Positions 16,901 through 23,717 are shown, counted from the stretch's first letter. The stretch: 37,800 nt of DNA from an uncultured bacterium (GCA_948469375.1 CAOKLO010000032.1:1-37800); one strand, 5' to 3'. A program made the numbers and translations. Notes: generated by a model not told the origin, from the letters alone.

Positions 16901-18814
16901 GGCGTGAAGTTCAAGATCACCTACGCGGACGGATCCAATGTGGATCTGGACGGCGGCAAGATCTCCTCCAATGGCATCTACACCACCAATACCGAGGGAC
17001 AGATCAAGGTCCTGGGCATCACAGGGACGGTTATCGTCGAGGAGATCGAGACGATCTCCGGCTACCTCATTGACCCCAACACCAAGACCCAGACGGTGCA
17101 GGTCAACGCTAACGACACCCAGACCATCACCTTCAAGAACCAGCCCACCAAGAATCTGGTCATCCAGAAGCTGGTGACGGGAACCTCGGACAAGCCTCTG
17201 GCCGGCGTGGAGTTCCTGATCACCGACAGCAGCGGCGCCACCGTCGGCCCCAACAACGGCATTTATAAGACCGACCAGTATGGCCGTATCACGCTCTCCG
17301 GCCTGGAGCCCGGCATGGTCATTACCGCCAAGGAAACCAAGACGGTGGATGGCTACGTCCTTGATTCCACGCCTCAGAGCATCGAGATCAAGGCGGGCGA
17401 GGGTCAGACCCTGACCTTCTACAACGCCGCCGTGGGCGGGTTGGAGCTGATCAAGGTCAGCGAAAGTGATAAGACCAAGCGCCTTGCCAATGTGACCTTT
17501 GAGATCCGGAAGATGGATGGCGGCCTCGTAGATACCGTTACCACAGGCAGTAATGGCCGCGTCCACGTTCCGCTGGACGCCGGAAATTACTATGCGGTGG
17601 AGATCGAGGCTGCCGAGGGCTTCAAGGTCGATGCCACACCCCAGTATTTTACCATCAAGGACAATGAGACGACCACCCTCACCGTGACGAACAAGCCATT
17701 TTCCGGGCTGATCATCCACAAAATCGACAGCGTTACCGGAAAGGGCATTTATGGTGTAAGTTTCCTGCTCTATGATGGCAACCAGAAACCCATTGATCAG
17801 GTAACGACCGATCAGAACGGCTATATCTATCTGGACAGCCTGGACTTCTCCGGCAAGATCTTTATCCGTGAGATGGAGAACAAGGGCTATATCGCAGACA
17901 CCCAGCTCAAGACCTTCTACATCAAGCCCGGCGAAACCACAGAGATCACCTGGAAGAACACGCCCATCATGGGGCAGATCCAGATTTGGAAGAAATCCGC
18001 TGATGATAACCCCATCAACGGCTTCCCTGCTGGCACGCCGCTGGAAGGCGCTGTGTTCGAGATCTACGACAAGGCCAACCGCCTGGTGGATACCGTCAAG
18101 AGCGACAAGAACGGGCTGGCGGCATCCAAGCTGCTGCCGTTGGAACGGTACACCGTGAAGGAAGTCACCGCACCGCCCTACTATTCCGTGAACAACGAGG
18201 CGGTCACGGTCTACCTGGAGCATGAAGGGCAGATCGTCCAGATCGAAGTACGGGATACCAGCGTCTTCACCAATGTTTCCGTTCATAAGAGTGGGTACAA
18301 AGAGGTGGTTCCCGGCCAGTCGATCCGCTACGAGTTCTCGGATATCGCCAACCACTCCACTGTTCCGCTGGACAATTTCTATTGGCGGGATACGCTTCCC
18401 ACAGATGCAGTCCGGCTGGAGAAGATCATTACCGGCACCTGGACAGGACGGCTCAGCTACAAGGCCGTCTACCGGACGAACACCAGCAGCGAGTACCGCA
18501 CCCTGGCCGATAATCTGAGTACCTCCAAGAACTATACGCTGGATGCATCCTCCGCCGCACTGGGACTGGCCAGTAACGAGTACGTCACAGAGGTCATGTT
18601 CCTGTTCGGGCGCGTACCCGCTGGATTCACCCAGCTGCAGACGCCCTATATTTACTGTAAGGTTCTACCCGGCCTGGCCCATGAGTACCGGTTCTCCAAC
18701 AAGACGGATGTGGGCGGGATCTGGCAGGGCAACTGGGTCATGGCTGTTGACAGGTGGGTCACCATCGTCTACAGCAAGTCTGCAACGCCCAAGCTGCCCC
18801 GTACCGGATATTGA
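7919..18814 (+). CDS. Giant adhesin: VanX-like dipeptidase domain, about 26 SpaA/Cna-B repeats, C-terminal LPRTGY
   Basis: 3,631 residues. The start at 7919 has TAGGAGGAA about 8-14 nt upstream. Domains in order: signal peptide (about 1-38); SH3-like region (about 45-135); M15 DD-dipeptidase domain (about 165-385) with EAFRP (near 218), SNHQAGLAVD (265-274, SxHxxGxAxD) and EWWHF (near 365), the VanX/DdpX signature; a large unassigned domain (about 430-790) typical of ICE-borne surface proteins; a beta domain (about 790-905); about 26 SpaA/Cna-B-type repeats of 85-115 residues (about 908-3445); and a final beta domain (3446-3620). Most repeats keep an N-terminal strand Lys, a Glu in (V)xE before the GY turn, and a terminal F-x-N-x-P, the residues used for intramolecular isopeptide bonds. 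The protein stops right after LPRTGY (3626-3631), with no hydrophobic anchor or basic tail. It is probably the substrate of the sortase at 5643 and acts in cell-cell contact during mating. Confidence 0.87.
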   Translation: MLKSFSQHINANWKRAVSMLLVLLTVISMLPATAIAAEVASPYPATGDFEVNVAGATGWNGTGLPLPVYDSESDGVEIATVPASDGATPIPFVILEDSGGDRVKIGLVSNDSGKAIPWTGGSVDKTGWVDKKYIFVNLPDVLPSIVYNLTNTSGSIFTAADGTEIPGVTGSQLYAGKQFNLRLDRKEYIVPCMYSLAQRLAKVQKAAMASGDTLVIYEAFRPAAAQSAVRDGLSSLIGSNAAVSADMKNASAMGYGQNWFIAGGTSNHQAGLAVDMTLAKGDPDELYGYSLDGTVYRKYEAWTEYDMPSAMHELSSGAIRFRKPASSTAMPTDLEDWAENFAASEGAKRLQKYCTDAGLIPLSSEWWHFNDPNMAEIMAKGMHSKSVPINTAGNYTFEAAPSVTPSSALKQFTSRPNKVHAAVPASNGPTGGTGGLNPGSPGGQKPSRNDVAWTTDPERTFLRFTLIEFPEGVVTDLSNTGSWKVKGTPLNVVWGDGSIENWDADTCRRRITWFNSNAMQYNSMGSNAAQMMGGTVYAYDATAGYNQRWVTTADEFQAETGISDQEKEQMFHCHSSSWSTGWANGDYTSMWGTDPKPVTPGNEYMVYKGNKAFLYLLSRLTEVGSNGQALPGWSEDVALKNWSEYVHDADGNLRTKYRIIIETGGVFVDPDGHRRAYTLREMMAYSLYNNEPATINHLIYDQSSTIKNMAQYMRQRKDDQFLEYPLDSSGQPTGEELHSTNGFKECDSFVDSITSPRDIRDTIFNNRRSYGLHILSPFNFERPEPEGLSLDVTKKADGSIPAGEEWGFTVTYTAGSPTSFSAKKGDTDCTSEVTATGSGLKFTLQGNESIHIDFVADASFRYEVTEDDTTYLTDITGTGGTADMSAKKFTSSGGESKVTFTNGTTTSEKKPVYLKLKKIAAEDQRPLSGAVFSVYADAACNGTVLATMTTGTDGTASTSVPNIVEDGGSVTLYVKETTAPAGCTPLDTPFTVTCKAPENSTEAGAVQVGPAAGIENGGGGPGPGKTILYKRDAMTNKGVGPTTFKFSSVTNGDYEFDTDENGELEPIQWWDTSEKDGKYIKPGEYAVTELVPPPNYESTTEVQQIKLELDANGNPIPAGPLVFKNLAKVGLRIVKYDRQSHQPMKGVTFEIFKDGNSIGRKETDANGEILLTGLEPGTYRAVEVDTGDDGHILDTSWQEVELVAGGGTKDLFFFNDKLPGMKLIKVDSSDPSKTISDAKFSIRAIDGSYGPQEFTTDSNGEIDLSKLPEGSYEVTELECAGYIIDNAQRIIHLHPNDTAQFVFTNTKKPGLRLIKTSADGTPLDGVTFKITPIEDASHSIDRTTQNGGEILVEGLEPGIYSVVETATLPDHILDKTEHHVELIPGKTSEIRLKNDKRPNLTICKRDADTKEIIPNTVFLVKAADGHSVNEVKTGADGKGTLENLLPGVYEISEKSVPEPWLKDAANQLVTLYPNKDREVLFENHKKPLLTLTKIDADTGVFIPGTVFTVEGIDNDYQDDWTTGADGKVSKRVPPGTYRVTEKSVPAPYYLPDKDKDRVQTITLHGGDEKELLFKNHKAPELTIFKVDSVAGAPIEGAKFHVTYTSNGESAGAPASMDFGYFITDARGEIRLHEQGKKLYPGEYTVTEVEPAPGFQMKEPTTQKVILHGGESKTLTFQNEPLNAIVVEKYDSVTHEALPSCTFQLRFLGGTSGTGGTVIGQKVTGQNGTCIWTGLTAGTYIVEEVDPADGYSIINASETVYISDDGKQNVVTVKFDNAPDGILLIRKVCSVNPSITLQDAEFKAMYADGTLIGDSNGVYRTDENGEIRIEGLKPGKSVVVTETRAPDGFIIDTQSQTVQIKEGRTVSLTFKNQPKGSLIIQKRDSITGQPLPGAQFRLTTAAGCEVGLDGVIGSSTLTQNGLFTTDSNGEIRVSNLAPGALVLTEVKAPAGYVMDAPSTNVVIGSNGDTQTVIITNTPKGALIVEKYDSVTKQPLAGARFKITNANGELVPDNEGLTSSNGLYTTDRNGQIVLSKIQPGTYVVSEDKEPDYYRKDPTPQTVVVAAGDTQTLRFYNDPLCTLTILKRDAVTKKPLAKAEFLVRDSEGKAVGPNNGKYITGTDGTVTVTGLEPNATIVVSEQKAPTGYIKDETPKNIVVRTGVANSLIFDNEPATTLIIQKFIEGTENEPLSGVAFKVTDGAGAAVGPDDGTYYTDKAGEIVLSGLEPGTTVKAREIKTVEGFVLDGTPQDILIKAGEVQRLTFWNKRDCSLTILKQSTDKTPLTGAVFHVTDEDGAAIGTNNGRYTTDRNGLITITGLQPGQVLIVTEEKAPNGFVRDMTPKTIKIKQGVANSLIFENARTGKLVINKYSALDKKTPLEGVTFKITTTNGDFLPDEDGKISSNGLYYTDSTGQIILNSVVGSVVVTEVQSIPGYTISDANRTQVVEVKPDDTQSLYFYNEPLCSLTITKLDSVTGKPVPNTEFTLKDGNGNIIGKYTTGKDGTVTVGGLVPGTAVVVTETRVPSGYVLNQIPQTIIVKNGTSNLTSGAGSSSSNTGWSSNGNDLTFENDPKTTLTIEKYLETETGDKPLKGVTFLVTDSSGAVVGPNNGEYITGEDGRIVIPNLEPGTTITAREIKVPEGVLLDSAPKSIKIKTGEGQTLRFVNQRTGTLVIRKLDKVSKTPLTGAEFELTYAEGGYVDDANGHLSSKGRYKTNDMGEIRISVTGTVVVKEVTPCPGYVIDAATQIQTVKVNPADTQALVFYNEPLCSLTLTKRDSVTGKPVPGTEFTLKDGNGAILGKYVTGSDGTVTVTGLIPGSTVVAVETKVPKGYVLDPTPKTIIVKNGASNSIISGSGNTGSTIIPGGSTTTPGGNGGNNLDFENDPTTTLTIQKFVDGTENQPLKGVEFLVTDGTGAVVGPNNGYYTTDKDGRITISDLEPGTTITARETKTLDGYVLDSTPQTITIKTGEGQTMTFWNKKAGGLIINKVDAVTGKPLVGVKFKITYADGSNVDLDGGKISSNGIYTTNTEGQIKVLGITGTVIVEEIETISGYLIDPNTKTQTVQVNANDTQTITFKNQPTKNLVIQKLVTGTSDKPLAGVEFLITDSSGATVGPNNGIYKTDQYGRITLSGLEPGMVITAKETKTVDGYVLDSTPQSIEIKAGEGQTLTFYNAAVGGLELIKVSESDKTKRLANVTFEIRKMDGGLVDTVTTGSNGRVHVPLDAGNYYAVEIEAAEGFKVDATPQYFTIKDNETTTLTVTNKPFSGLIIHKIDSVTGKGIYGVSFLLYDGNQKPIDQVTTDQNGYIYLDSLDFSGKIFIREMENKGYIADTQLKTFYIKPGETTEITWKNTPIMGQIQIWKKSADDNPINGFPAGTPLEGAVFEIYDKANRLVDTVKSDKNGLAASKLLPLERYTVKEVTAPPYYSVNNEAVTVYLEHEGQIVQIEVRDTSVFTNVSVHKSGYKEVVPGQSIRYEFSDIANHSTVPLDNFYWRDTLPTDAVRLEKIITGTWTGRLSYKAVYRTNTSSEYRTLADNLSTSKNYTLDASSAALGLASNEYVTEVMFLFGRVPAGFTQLQTPYIYCKVLPGLAHEYRFSNKTDVGGIWQGNWVMAVDRWVTIVYSKSATPKLPRTGY
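10640..18260 (+). repeat. About 26 tandem SpaA/Cna-B coding repeats with a higher-order three-unit period
   Basis: The repeat-coding part of the adhesin. Units begin with a strand such as LTIxKxDSVTGxPL, contain a GxYTTDxxGxI turn and GLxPGT, and end at LxFxNxP. In the second half, three unit classes alternate. Class A is LCSLTxTK with EFTLKDGNG. Class B is TTLTIxK with FLVTD and VVGPNNG. Class C is TGxLVIxK with SSNGxY and VNPxDTQ. The order C-A-B occurs at about 15000-15920, 15915-16850 and, incompletely, 16850-17430. Two class-A units carry extra Ser/Gly/Thr-rich loops near 15535-15600 and 16440-16545. This points to expansion by duplication of multi-unit blocks. Confidence 0.75.
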
Positions 18815-18832
18815 TCCAAACACTCACCCCTG

Positions 18833-18864
18833 GCGGGGACGGTCGGATTGGCCGTCCCCGCTTT
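18833..18864 (+). terminator. Intrinsic-terminator-like hairpin after the adhesin gene
   Basis: GCGGGGACGG (18833-18842) and CCGTCCCCGC (18852-18861) form a perfect 10-bp stem with a 9-nt loop. The following T tract is short (TTTCCT). It lies 19 nt after the adhesin stop and 19 nt before the VirB6-like start. It supports the adhesin stop being genuine and would reduce, but perhaps not block, readthrough into the T4SS genes. Confidence 0.7.
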
Positions 18865-18882
18865 CCTATGAGGTAACTGAAT

Positions 18883-21735
18883 ATGCTAGATTGGATATTT
18901 GAAGGGATAGCAACTTGGGTCGCAAGTATCATGACACAGCTGATGGATGCGGTATCCGGCCTGTTTCTGGATGCGCTAGGTACGGACATGACGGCGATGG
19001 AAGAATACTTCCCTTTCGTTGTCAGTGCCTATAATATCATCCAATACACCGCCTGGGCCATTCTGTTTCTGGTGGTGATTTGGCAGCTGTTCCGGGCGTT
19101 TGGCGGACCAATCACTGAGGCTGAAAATCCTTGGCATCTGCTGGTTCGGGGCGGCATCTTCGCTGTGCTCGTTGCCTATGCCAAGCCGATCTTCAGCATG
19201 GTGCTCGATATTGCGCGGGCGCCGTATCTTGCGCTTATGGATTCTGCGATGGATCCCGGAGACTTTACTTTCGCAGGGATCGAGCAGGCGTTGACCAATG
19301 GCCTGGTCACCTTTGTGTCGATGGTCTCCGTTGTAGGCCTGCTGCTGCTGATCATCATGATGATAGCATTGGCGTGGAATTATTTCAAGCTCCTGCTGGA
19401 GACGGTGGAGCGTTATGTTCTGGTAGGTGTGCTCTGCTACACCTCGCCCCTGGCTTACTCCATGGGCGCGTCCAAAGCCACCTCCCGCGTATTCCAGTCC
19501 TGGTGCCGCATGGTAGGCTCACAGCTTTTGCTGCTGGTACTCAATGTCTGGTTCCTGCGGGCCTTCAATTCGTCCGTAGGGCAGTTTGTGGCCAACGGCG
19601 GCGCCTTGACTACTGGCCAGGGCAGCATCTTCCTATGGTTGTTCTGTGCGCTGGCACTGCTGAAAACAGCCCAAAAATGTGACAGCCATTTAGCTGCCCT
19701 CGGCCTTTCCGTCGCTCAGACCGGCAGCAGCATGGGCATGGAGATGCTCATGGCTGCCCGCGTTATCGGCGGTTTTTCCAAAGGAGGAGGGCAAACTGCG
19801 TCCTCCGCATTCAGCGGCGCGGGGCGCACAGCCGCAGGTGCTGGGGCAGCGGGCGCTGGCTCCGGAACTGGCGGCATCCTTTCCGGATTTGTCAACCGGT
19901 ATAAGCCCAATAGCTTTGTCCGGGATGCCGTGGTAGACGGCGGTTCCCGCATGGGTGCAGGCGGCAGCGTTGGTTTTGTAGGCCGGGCCTTTGGCGGGGT
20001 AGCCGCCCGCAATGGCGCCACTCTGACTGCTGATTCCATCTCCTCCGTAGCAAGCCGTCCAAACAAAGTGTCCGGTACGATTGCCGGGGAGATCGCAGAC
20101 CGCAGTCTGCCAACCTATATGCCGCAGCTGGCAAACGGGCCCACCTCTGGCATGGCCTACTCCAACACACAGATCACTGGGGGGCACATCAGCACCACTG
20201 CCACCGGGCCGGACGGCCGGCAGTCCAATGTGGAGCTGTTCAGCTCCGCACAATATGACAGGCCGGAGACACCGCATACGGTCGTGAGTGCGGCGGATGG
20301 AAGCCAGTGGTATCAGGTTGCATCGGGAGAAGGTATGGGCGCATTTTATGCTGCGCCGCCCTTCACCGGCGACCAGTCCGAGGCGGATCAGGTTTCCGAA
20401 GCGTTTCCCAACGCGCCCGAAGGCACTTTGCTGCGCCAGGTTGGCGAGGGCACGCTGGAGGCCAGCTATCCGGACGGCAGCAATGCCACCTGGTACAACA
20501 GCGCCCACTATCAGGAGCCGGACGCGCCCCACGAAACGATCCAGAGTTCCAATGGCCTGGATTGGTACACCATGACGCCCCATGCGATGGCACCGCAGTT
20601 TGATACCGGCAGCGAGTCGGAACTTCCCGGACAGCCCCCGTTCAATATTGGAGCGGGTGGGACGGCGGCCGGCGCTGGCGGGTCTGCTGTATTTGGCGGC
20701 GACGAATCGCTGTCCGGCATGTCGGTCGGGAATGCCCCTGATGAACTGGGTTGCGGAGCATCTTCCGATAATCCTGGTGATGGGATGCCTGCAGCGGAAC
20801 TGAACGACAGCTTTTCGTCCACAACGACGATTGCTCCGGCCGAAGATGGAACGCCTCCCGCTTCCCCGGCGGACATCATTACGAATGGGATGCCTACGGG
20901 CATTCCCAACGATGGCGCAGGTGATCTGGCTGCGAACGGCCCTGCTGGCGGCATAGGTGAAATGCCCTCTCTGGAAGTGCCTGAGAGCGGTTCCTCCGAG
21001 CCAGCCACAGTGATCCCCAATGTCAGCATAAGCGGCGACATCCCCTCCGGCGATATGTCTGTACTGGAGACGCACGCAACTGACAACATTTCTGTGCCGG
21101 GAGCGGCCCCGGCTGCCAATGCTTCCATACAGGAAACGCCTGCAGCTGACGGTATGCCCGCTTCGGAACCGCCTCCGCTTGGCAGTATGCCCATGCCTGA
21201 GCCGCCTCCGCCCACGTCGGATCTGTCTGCATCCGGCGGCATGTTTACACCGGAGCCGCCCTCGTTCAGCGGCGTATCTGGGTTTGACCAGCCTGCATCT
21301 GGCGGTGGTCAGGTCGATGCGCCATGCGTGACAGGAAATGTGGAGGCGTACAACCAGGCTCTATTCGGGCAGTTTATGCCAGGCTTTGACCGTCCAGCGG
21401 TTTCCATTGACAGTTCCAGAGCCGGAGACGGTATCCTGGAGGTGCGCCATGAGGATGGCTCCGGCACAGCGTTCTATGACCGGACCATGTATCAGCAGCC
21501 CAGAGGCGACCACCGTGTCTTTGAGGACAGCAGCGGCGGTCAGTGGTATGCAATCCCCGGAACGCCCGCAGTGGAACGGCGGCCAGTTTATCAGGATGGC
21601 AAGCCTGTCTACGATGGCGACAAGCTGAAAACTGAAATGGTGGAGACTATCCGCTACAAGACAACACCGGCGCGGTTTGCAGAGCCTGCACGCCGTCCGG
21701 CGCGGGAGCGGAAGGCTCCCAAGAAGAAAACTTAA
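18883..21735 (+). CDS. VirB6/TrbL-like polytopic conjugation protein with long repetitive C-terminal tail
   Basis: 950 residues. The N-terminal 300 residues carry about six hydrophobic segments, at about 55-75, 87-108, 143-170, 180-196, 210-230 and 245-265, as in VirB6/TrbL inner-membrane channel proteins. The remaining 650 residues are Gly/Ser/Pro/Ala-rich and soluble. They contain three degenerate copies of a module with (A/T)xYxxP, then PH or DH, then SxxGxxWY, near residues 454, 541 and 868. The last 30 residues are strongly basic (RRPARERKAPKKKT). The RBS is modest (TGAGGT). The tail may be a scaffold or surface-exposed part of the channel. The VirB6-like call rests on topology and its place just upstream of the wall hydrolase, PrgI and VirB4 genes. 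Confidence 0.75.
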   Translation: MLDWIFEGIATWVASIMTQLMDAVSGLFLDALGTDMTAMEEYFPFVVSAYNIIQYTAWAILFLVVIWQLFRAFGGPITEAENPWHLLVRGGIFAVLVAYAKPIFSMVLDIARAPYLALMDSAMDPGDFTFAGIEQALTNGLVTFVSMVSVVGLLLLIIMMIALAWNYFKLLLETVERYVLVGVLCYTSPLAYSMGASKATSRVFQSWCRMVGSQLLLLVLNVWFLRAFNSSVGQFVANGGALTTGQGSIFLWLFCALALLKTAQKCDSHLAALGLSVAQTGSSMGMEMLMAARVIGGFSKGGGQTASSAFSGAGRTAAGAGAAGAGSGTGGILSGFVNRYKPNSFVRDAVVDGGSRMGAGGSVGFVGRAFGGVAARNGATLTADSISSVASRPNKVSGTIAGEIADRSLPTYMPQLANGPTSGMAYSNTQITGGHISTTATGPDGRQSNVELFSSAQYDRPETPHTVVSAADGSQWYQVASGEGMGAFYAAPPFTGDQSEADQVSEAFPNAPEGTLLRQVGEGTLEASYPDGSNATWYNSAHYQEPDAPHETIQSSNGLDWYTMTPHAMAPQFDTGSESELPGQPPFNIGAGGTAAGAGGSAVFGGDESLSGMSVGNAPDELGCGASSDNPGDGMPAAELNDSFSSTTTIAPAEDGTPPASPADIITNGMPTGIPNDGAGDLAANGPAGGIGEMPSLEVPESGSSEPATVIPNVSISGDIPSGDMSVLETHATDNISVPGAAPAANASIQETPAADGMPASEPPPLGSMPMPEPPPPTSDLSASGGMFTPEPPSFSGVSGFDQPASGGGQVDAPCVTGNVEAYNQALFGQFMPGFDRPAVSIDSSRAGDGILEVRHEDGSGTAFYDRTMYQQPRGDHRVFEDSSGGQWYAIPGTPAVERRPVYQDGKPVYDGDKLKTEMVETIRYKTTPARFAEPARRPARERKAPKKKT

Positions 21736-21741
21736 TCCTGG

Positions 21742-21779
21742 GGCGGGTATACCAGACCGGTGTGCCCGCCTCTGTTTTT
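21742..21779 (+). terminator. Strong terminator-like hairpin between VirB6-like and wall-hydrolase genes
   Basis: GGCGGGTATACC (21742-21753) pairs with GGTGTGCCCGCC (21759-21770) along 12 positions, two of them G-U, with a 5-nt loop. TCTGTTTTT follows. The RBS of the next gene begins at about 21782. The genes on both sides belong to the same apparatus, so complete termination here would be surprising. Confidence 0.65.
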
Positions 21780-21799
21780 GGGAAGGAGCAGTGAGCACT

Positions 21800-23278
21800 A
21801 TGTACGATGAGCAGCAGCTTGGCGATGGCCAGGACAATTATCTGCAAGGAGCACAGAAACTGAAGGAAGCAGCAAAGCAGGCTGGGGCCGCCGCCGGGAA
21901 GACTGCGGGCGAGTCTGCGGCCAACGCAGCGGCGGCAGCGGTGAAGGCCGGGGTTGAGGGCGGAAAGGCAGTGTCTGAGATCGCCGCAGGAACCGCCGCA
22001 GGCGGCCCTTGGGGCGCCGCCCTCGCGGCGGCGTGGTCGCTGCGGCATACCCTATTCAAGATCCTCGTTTTCCTCTGCCTGTTTCTGCTCTTTATCATTG
22101 TTACGGTGGTTTCCCTTCCCTCCATTGTGACCAATAATATGTTTCACCTTGATCCCAGCACGGTGGACCCTAACGGCCCGACGGAGCTGGCTGCCAACTT
22201 TGATGATCTCTCTGCTACGGTTTCCGCCTGTATCCAGAATGGATATGACGCAGCCCTGGCGCGGGTGGAGCAGATCATTACTGCAGGCGGATATGACCGG
22301 GATCTGTCCATGGAGGCGCTGATCAACAACGGCCTCACTTCCATAGACTACGACACCTGCTATACGCTCGCGGCCTATTCCGCCTCCCTGGAACAGCGGG
22401 GTACATCCAAAGGCGATCTCCAGACGAAACTCCAGGCGGTCAGCGGTCAGATGTACAATGTCACCTATGAGGAGAAGGAGAAGCAGGTAACTGTCCCCGC
22501 AGAAGCAGAGGGAGAGGAACCGGAAACAAAAACCGTCAAATATGTTGTCTGCACGATCCATCCCTTCAATCAGTCTATCATATTGACTGCGTTCGGCATT
22601 GATACTGATGCGCAATATGGACAGTTCAGTATCACCTATGGAGAAGCGATCACAAACATGTCCAACGCCCTGAAGATGACGCTCTATGGAACGCTGACGA
22701 ATGGTATGGTTCCGGAGATCAGCGACGCCGACCTGAACGCCTACCTTGCCTCCCTTACATGCAGCGGCACCCGGAAAGAACTGATGCGGGCGGCGCTGTC
22801 CCTGGTAGGGCGTGTCCCCTATTTCTGGGGCGGGAAAAGCGCACCCGGCTGGAATGATGCGTGGAACACCCCCCGTCTGGTGACAGCGGCCGGCTCCAGC
22901 AGCTCAGGCACGATCCGCCCGTATGGGCTGGACTGCTCAGGCTTCACGGAATGGGTCTATCAGACGGCGCTGGGCGTGAGTTTGAATAATGGCTCCTGGA
23001 GCCAGTGGGAATCGACTTATGCCATCACAGAGGCAGAACTGCTGCCCGGCGATATTGGCTTCATGGCGGCGCCGGGCACCGTACCGGTCAACCATGTGCT
23101 GCTATACGCCGGGAGAAGCGCCGATGGCAAGCAGCTGTGGGTCCACTGTTCCAGCAGCGCGGGTGGGGTTGCACTCAACTCCCCCACCTATGTGACCCAA
23201 TTCCGCCGCAGGAAGGATATCGACCTGGAGGCGGACTTCACTCCCATCCTTTCACAGCAAGGAGTTAACGATGGCTGA
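21800..23278 (+). CDS. T4SS-associated NlpC/P60 peptidoglycan hydrolase (VirB1/CwlT-like)
   Basis: 492 residues. A cytoplasmic Ala-rich N-terminus (about 1-80) is followed by one transmembrane helix (about 87-110) and an extracellular region. The C-terminal NlpC/P60 domain (about 330-490) has C379 (GLDCSGF), H432 (NHVLLYAG) and H449 (WVHCSSS), the expected Cys-His-His set. The PYFWGGKS and LLPGDIGFM motifs are also family features. The start is the ATG at 21800; an in-frame GTG at 21791 is too close to the GGAAGGAG site. The role is local opening of the cell wall for the conjugation channel, as for the hydrolase of Tn916-type elements. Its stop overlaps the PrgI-like start by 8 nt. Confidence 0.87.
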   Translation: MYDEQQLGDGQDNYLQGAQKLKEAAKQAGAAAGKTAGESAANAAAAAVKAGVEGGKAVSEIAAGTAAGGPWGAALAAAWSLRHTLFKILVFLCLFLLFIIVTVVSLPSIVTNNMFHLDPSTVDPNGPTELAANFDDLSATVSACIQNGYDAALARVEQIITAGGYDRDLSMEALINNGLTSIDYDTCYTLAAYSASLEQRGTSKGDLQTKLQAVSGQMYNVTYEEKEKQVTVPAEAEGEEPETKTVKYVVCTIHPFNQSIILTAFGIDTDAQYGQFSITYGEAITNMSNALKMTLYGTLTNGMVPEISDADLNAYLASLTCSGTRKELMRAALSLVGRVPYFWGGKSAPGWNDAWNTPRLVTAAGSSSSGTIRPYGLDCSGFTEWVYQTALGVSLNNGSWSQWESTYAITEAELLPGDIGFMAAPGTVPVNHVLLYAGRSADGKQLWVHCSSSAGGVALNSPTYVTQFRRRKDIDLEADFTPILSQQGVNDG

Positions 23279-23717
23279 TGATAGAGAATACAGTAATATT
23301 TACACAATACCGCCCAACTACACCGACTCCGGCAAGCTGTTGGGCGGCCTGCTTGAGGTACGGAACACGGTAGAGGCCGGAGTTCTGCTGGCCCTGGTAG
23401 GATATCCGGAGCTGATGTGGCTGCATCTGCCCCTTACCGCAAAAGTAACTGTGATGACAGTCACGCTGCTGCCGCTGGCCATATTCGCGCTGATGGGGCT
23501 GGGCGGCGACTCGCTGCTCCAATACGTCACACACATCGTTTCGTACTGGATGCGGCGCAGGACACTTCACTATAGGAGGGTAGGCTATCGCTATGGCAGG
23601 ACCACGACCCAAAAGCGCCCAGCAGCAAAAAAAGCGGGCGCCTCTCCGAAAAAGAAAAAGACTGGAGTTCGTTCAGGACTTCATCCCCCTAAAGGAGATC
23701 AAAAACGGCATCATTGA
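23271..23717 (+). CDS. PrgI/VirB3-like T4SS membrane protein
   Basis: 148 residues. The N-terminus (YTIPPNYTDSGKLLGG) is typical of PrgI-family proteins. Two hydrophobic helices (about 34-52 and 56-78) are followed by a basic cytoplasmic tail. It sits directly before VirB4, the usual position of VirB3/PrgI. It overlaps the hydrolase gene by 8 nt and the VirB4 gene by 125 nt. The Lys/Arg-rich last 40 residues lie wholly in that overlap, so they may be poorly constrained. Confidence 0.78.
   Translation: MADDREYSNIYTIPPNYTDSGKLLGGLLEVRNTVEAGVLLALVGYPELMWLHLPLTAKVTVMTVTLLPLAIFALMGLGGDSLLQYVTHIVSYWMRRRTLHYRRVGYRYGRTTTQKRPAAKKAGASPKKKKTGVRSGLHPPKGDQKRHH

Noticed and set aside
10640-18260. Regular repeats that might suggest a CRISPR array or satellite DNA.
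   Set aside because: The period is 255-350 nt and the repeats stay in frame and conserve protein motifs; they are coding domain repeats.
13409-18355. Second very long minus-strand open frame (1,648 codons) opposite the SpaA repeats.
   Set aside because: Same cause: the repeats keep the opposite frame free of stops. No signal, domain or RBS support.
18791-18902. A frameshift at the adhesin C-terminus that would hide a normal LPxTG anchor.
   Set aside because: Translations of the other two frames after LPRTG are polar and give no membrane helix, and a terminator stem follows directly.
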